Source: Anaerococcus provencensis
Lineage (GTDB): Bacteria; Bacillota; Clostridia; Tissierellales; Peptoniphilaceae
Length of the DNA: 64,000 nucleotides
Assembly: GCF_000312365.2 (NCBI RefSeq)
Contig: NZ_HG003686.1
Span: 1-64,000, forward strand
Direction: 5' to 3'
The notes beneath the pieces are model-generated. The model was not told the DNA's origin. It saw only the letters and a list, made by a program, of their open reading frames with translations, and did not search any database. The first letter of the stretch is position 1. Each line of letters begins with the position of its first letter. The position numbers and the translations under genes were made by a program. Positions 62,112-64,000 of the stretch are shown piece after piece.

Positions 62112-62912
62112 ATGAATGAGATATTATTACCAGTTGTAGTTCTAGGGGCCTTAGGATTTTTATTTGCTATTGCTCTTGGTATAATAAGTACAAAATTTAA
62201 AGTAGAAACATCAGTTACAGAAGAAGCCGTAAGAAATGCCTTGCCAGGTGCAAACTGTGGTGCCTGTGGTTATCCAGGATGCGATGGATGTGCAGCAGCA
62301 ATAGCAAAAGGTGAAGCACCAGTAAATGCATGCGTAATAGGTGGACCTTCCACAACAAGCTTGGTAGCAAGTGCAATGGGAGTAGAAGCTACAGGAAGCG
62401 ACAACAGACAAGTTGCCGTTGTAAAATGTAATGGTGACTGCGACAGTGCTAAAGATATGTTTGAATATTCTGGACTTACCGATTGTAGAGCTCAAATAGC
62501 TTTATTTGGTGGTAAAAAAGAATGTAACTTTGGCTGCCTTGGCTGTGGAACTTGCGAAAATGTATGTCCATTTGATGCAATCCACGTACATAATGGAGTT
62601 GCCAAAGTAGATCGTGACAAATGTGTAGCATGTGGTAAGTGTGTCAAAGCTTGTCCAAAAGACATCATAACACTTGTACCATACGATCAAAAAGCTGTAG
62701 TTTTATGTTCAAACCAAGAAAAAGGTAAGGATGCTAGGAAAAAATGTGACAAAGCATGTATTGCTTGTACACTTTGCGCCAAAACTTATCCTGAAGGTTT
62801 TGAAATGAAGAAAAACTTATCAGTAGAAAATATCAATCCAGAATTGGACGTAGAATTATTAAAAGCAGCAGCAGAAAAATGTCCAAACAAATGTATTGAA
62901 GTTTTTAATTAA
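62112..62912 (+). CDS. rnfB: Rnf complex subunit RnfB (ferredoxin-type)
   Basis: The 266-aa subunit has an N-terminal membrane helix (about 5-25), the Fes-type cluster CGACGYPGCDGCA (about 51-63) and two ferredoxin clusters: CLGCGTCENVCP (about 142) and CVACGKCVKACP (about 172). A third site, CIACTLCAKTYP (about 218), has Tyr in place of the fourth Cys. It accepts electrons from reduced ferredoxin. It is the last gene of the operon and ends at a terminator. Confidence 0.95.
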   Translation: MNEILLPVVVLGALGFLFAIALGIISTKFKVETSVTEEAVRNALPGANCGACGYPGCDGCAAAIAKGEAPVNACVIGGPSTTSLVASAMGVEATGSDNRQVAVVKCNGDCDSAKDMFEYSGLTDCRAQIALFGGKKECNFGCLGCGTCENVCPFDAIHVHNGVAKVDRDKCVACGKCVKACPKDIITLVPYDQKAVVLCSNQEKGKDARKKCDKACIACTLCAKTYPEGFEMKKNLSVENINPELDVELLKAAAEKCPNKCIEVFN

Positions 62913-62918
62913 TTAGCA

Positions 62919-62949
62919 AAAATAAGCCGGTTATCCGGTTTATTTTTTT
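62919..62949 (+). terminator. Terminator of the rnf operon
   Basis: AAATAAGCCGG, loop TTAT, CCGGTTTATTT (one mismatch region), then T residues. Confidence 0.88.
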
Positions 62950-62969
62950 CCCTAGATTTGGCCTTAAAA

Positions 62970-62998
62970 TTGACATTAAATTATATAAAATGTAAACT
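62970..62998 (+). promoter_or_regulatory. Promoter of the NusG-II/Gx/radC group
   Basis: Perfect TTGACA (62970-62975), 17 bases, TAAACT (62993-62998), 20 bases before the start codon. Confidence 0.75.
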
Positions 62999-63017
62999 CA
63001 TATAATGAGGTATTTAT

Positions 63018-63398
63018 ATGAAATTTAAAAAAGGAGATATATTTATATCCCTAGGATTATTGATATTAAGTTTTTTGTTGGCCATTTATTTTCAAAGCTT
63101 TAATAGCAAAGAAGAAGGTCAATATATAAGGATAGAACACAATTCAAAACTTGTGGGAGAGTACCCACTTGATGTTGATAAAGAGATAGTGCTAGATGGC
63201 GATGGTAAGTATAACAAGGTTGTCATCAAAGATGGCAAGGCTTATATGAAAGAAGCAAATTGTAGGGATCAAATTTGCGTTCATATGAGACAGATTAATG
63301 TTGATGGTGAAACAATCATATGCTTGCCAAATAGAGTCTATGTAGAAGTAATAGATAAGTCAAAAGAAGATGATAGTATAGATAGGGTGAACCGATGA
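63018..63398 (+). CDS. NusG domain II-containing membrane-anchored protein
   Basis: The 126-aa protein has one N-terminal membrane helix (about 7-25) and an extracytoplasmic NusG-II-like domain with YIRIEHNSKLVGEYPL, then NCRDQICVHMRQINVDGETIICLPNRVYVEV (parts NCRDQICVHM and IICLPNRVYVEV), holding three cysteines. Such proteins often lie beside Gx-type membrane genes and near rnf or ApbE genes. The function is unknown. It overlaps the next gene by 4 bases. Confidence 0.85.
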   Translation: MKFKKGDIFISLGLLILSFLLAIYFQSFNSKEEGQYIRIEHNSKLVGEYPLDVDKEIVLDGDGKYNKVVIKDGKAYMKEANCRDQICVHMRQINVDGETIICLPNRVYVEVIDKSKEDDSIDRVNR

Positions 63399-63925
63399 AA
63401 GATATAAGAAATGTAACAAATATAGCCTTGCTTACAGCTATGGCTCTTGCCATATCTTTACTTGAGCATATGATTCCATTGCCAGTTCCAATACCAGGGG
63501 CAAAGTTAGGCTTTTCAAATATGATTATTCTAATCACCCTTTATATGTATGGTTTCAAATCAGCTTTACTGGTAGGGGTTTTAAAGTCTTTTCTATTGAT
63601 GCTAATAACAGGATCGGTTTCTGCATTTTTCTATTCTATAGCAGGAGCAATATTGTCAGCCGTAGCCATGGCAATCGCCCTAAAATACCTATCAAAAATC
63701 ACAAGTTTTATAGGTATAAGCGAGATTGGTGCGTTTTTCCACAATCTCGGTCAAATACTTGTTGCTATGGTCTTTATGGGCAATGTAAAGATGATAATAT
63801 ATTTCCCAGCCCTTGTAATAATGGGAGTTTTCACAAGCTTTTTTGTTGGACTTAGCGTAAATTACGTGACTAGTCATATGAAGAAATTAAATCTTGGAGA
63901 TATTAATAATGAGAAAGACGATTAA
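63395..63925 (+). CDS. Gx transporter family protein (heptaprenyl diphosphate synthase component I-like)
   Basis: The 176-aa protein has five or six hydrophobic segments and the motif LLEHMIPLPVPIPGAKLGFSNMI (parts IPLPVPIPGAKLG and FSNMIILI, about residues 25-50) typical of the Hpre_diP_synt_I/Gx family, whose fold is like ECF S components. In relatives it may pair with a polyprenyl synthase for quinone or lipid synthesis, or act as a transporter; this is not settled. It overlaps radC by 17 bases. Confidence 0.85.
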   Translation: MKDIRNVTNIALLTAMALAISLLEHMIPLPVPIPGAKLGFSNMIILITLYMYGFKSALLVGVLKSFLLMLITGSVSAFFYSIAGAILSAVAMAIALKYLSKITSFIGISEIGAFFHNLGQILVAMVFMGNVKMIIYFPALVIMGVFTSFFVGLSVNYVTSHMKKLNLGDINNEKDD

Positions 63926-64000
63926 AGATTTTGATTTATCAGATAGGCCAAGAGAAAAGTTAATCAAAGAGGGTTCAGATTCACTAAGCGATGAAGAACT
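63909..64000 (+). CDS. radC: RadC/JAMM-family protein (N-terminal part)
   Basis: The first 30 codons run off the right edge. The visible SDRPREKLIKEGSDSLSDEE matches the N-terminal helix-hairpin-helix start of RadC (consensus RPREKLL..G...LSDxEL). The catalytic JAMM domain lies outside the window. RadC's cellular role is unclear despite its name. Confidence 0.8.
   Translation, partial: MRKTIKDFDLSDRPREKLIKEGSDSLSDEE

Overview
The window is AT-rich, densely packed DNA from a low-GC Gram-positive anaerobe. It encodes PolC, an Rnf complex (rnfCDGEAB), PNPase, an NrnA-type DHH phosphoesterase, RqcP and DivIC, and most genes are tightly spaced or overlap. The gene set and order suggest a Tissierellia/Peptoniphilaceae member, most like Anaerococcus or a close relative. 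That placement is inferred from gene content; no database search was run.

Layout. 1-10 kb is an accessory, decaying region: the end of an unknown gene, a 5S rRNA gene with no 16S or 23S next to it, a 3' fragment of an IS1182-type element, a broken LacI-family regulator, an alpha/beta hydrolase, a copper-resistance cassette (copY and a CopB ATPase, with two cop boxes at the promoter), a GH25 lysozyme, a YdbC-like protein, a prolyl-tRNA editing protein and a second, nearly complete but damaged IS1182-type element. At 9.7-11.2 kb, on the minus strand, a degenerate CoaX-like protein is paired with an ECF transporter S component. 11.4-19.1 kb holds uppS-cdsA-rseP-ispG-polC. 19.2-23.3 kb, on the minus strand, holds two copies of a module made of a CstA transporter and a small Cys-Cys protein. 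23.5-33.5 kb is the translation and RNA cluster rimP-nusA-ylxR-infB-rbfA-nrnA-truB-ribF, then rpsO and pnp. An ABC exporter operon (33.6-36.7 kb) and ftsK-pgsA-recA (37-40.9 kb) follow, then dinB (minus strand) and two DUF2382 stress-type genes. 43.4-50.6 kb holds rqcP-divIC-tilS-hpt and coaX-dusB-greA-lysS, where LysRS carries an extra C-terminal tRNA-binding domain. A thioesterase, a CapA-like lipoprotein, a PAP2 phosphatase, tRNA-Leu(CAA), polA-coaE and a lytic transglycosylase lead to the Rnf operon and, at the right edge, a NusG-II protein, a Gx-type membrane protein and the start of radC.

The most unusual signal is a set of small GC-rich repeats in otherwise AT-rich DNA. Three 153-174 bp MITE-like elements carry the same GGGGCTGTTGCAAA-type ends as the resident IS1182-type element and sit at gene ends, some inside terminator-like palindromes. 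A motif of about 22-25 nt (AGCCCGYCSGGCT...GAGG type) lies at the tip of these MITEs, is duplicated in one of them, occurs inside the transposase reading frame, and recurs immediately downstream of the 5S rRNA gene and tRNA-Leu. Behind tRNA-Leu it heads two tandem structured units whose 7-bp stems differ by compensatory base changes while a 13-nt linker is identical, which points to selection on a folded RNA or DNA.

Other points to follow up are a pantothenate-kinase-like protein that has lost its active-site motifs but is coupled to a vitamin-type ECF transporter gene, a PolC whose PHP domain lacks its usual metal ligands, the LysRS fusion, and insertion of the duplicated cstA modules between polC and rimP.
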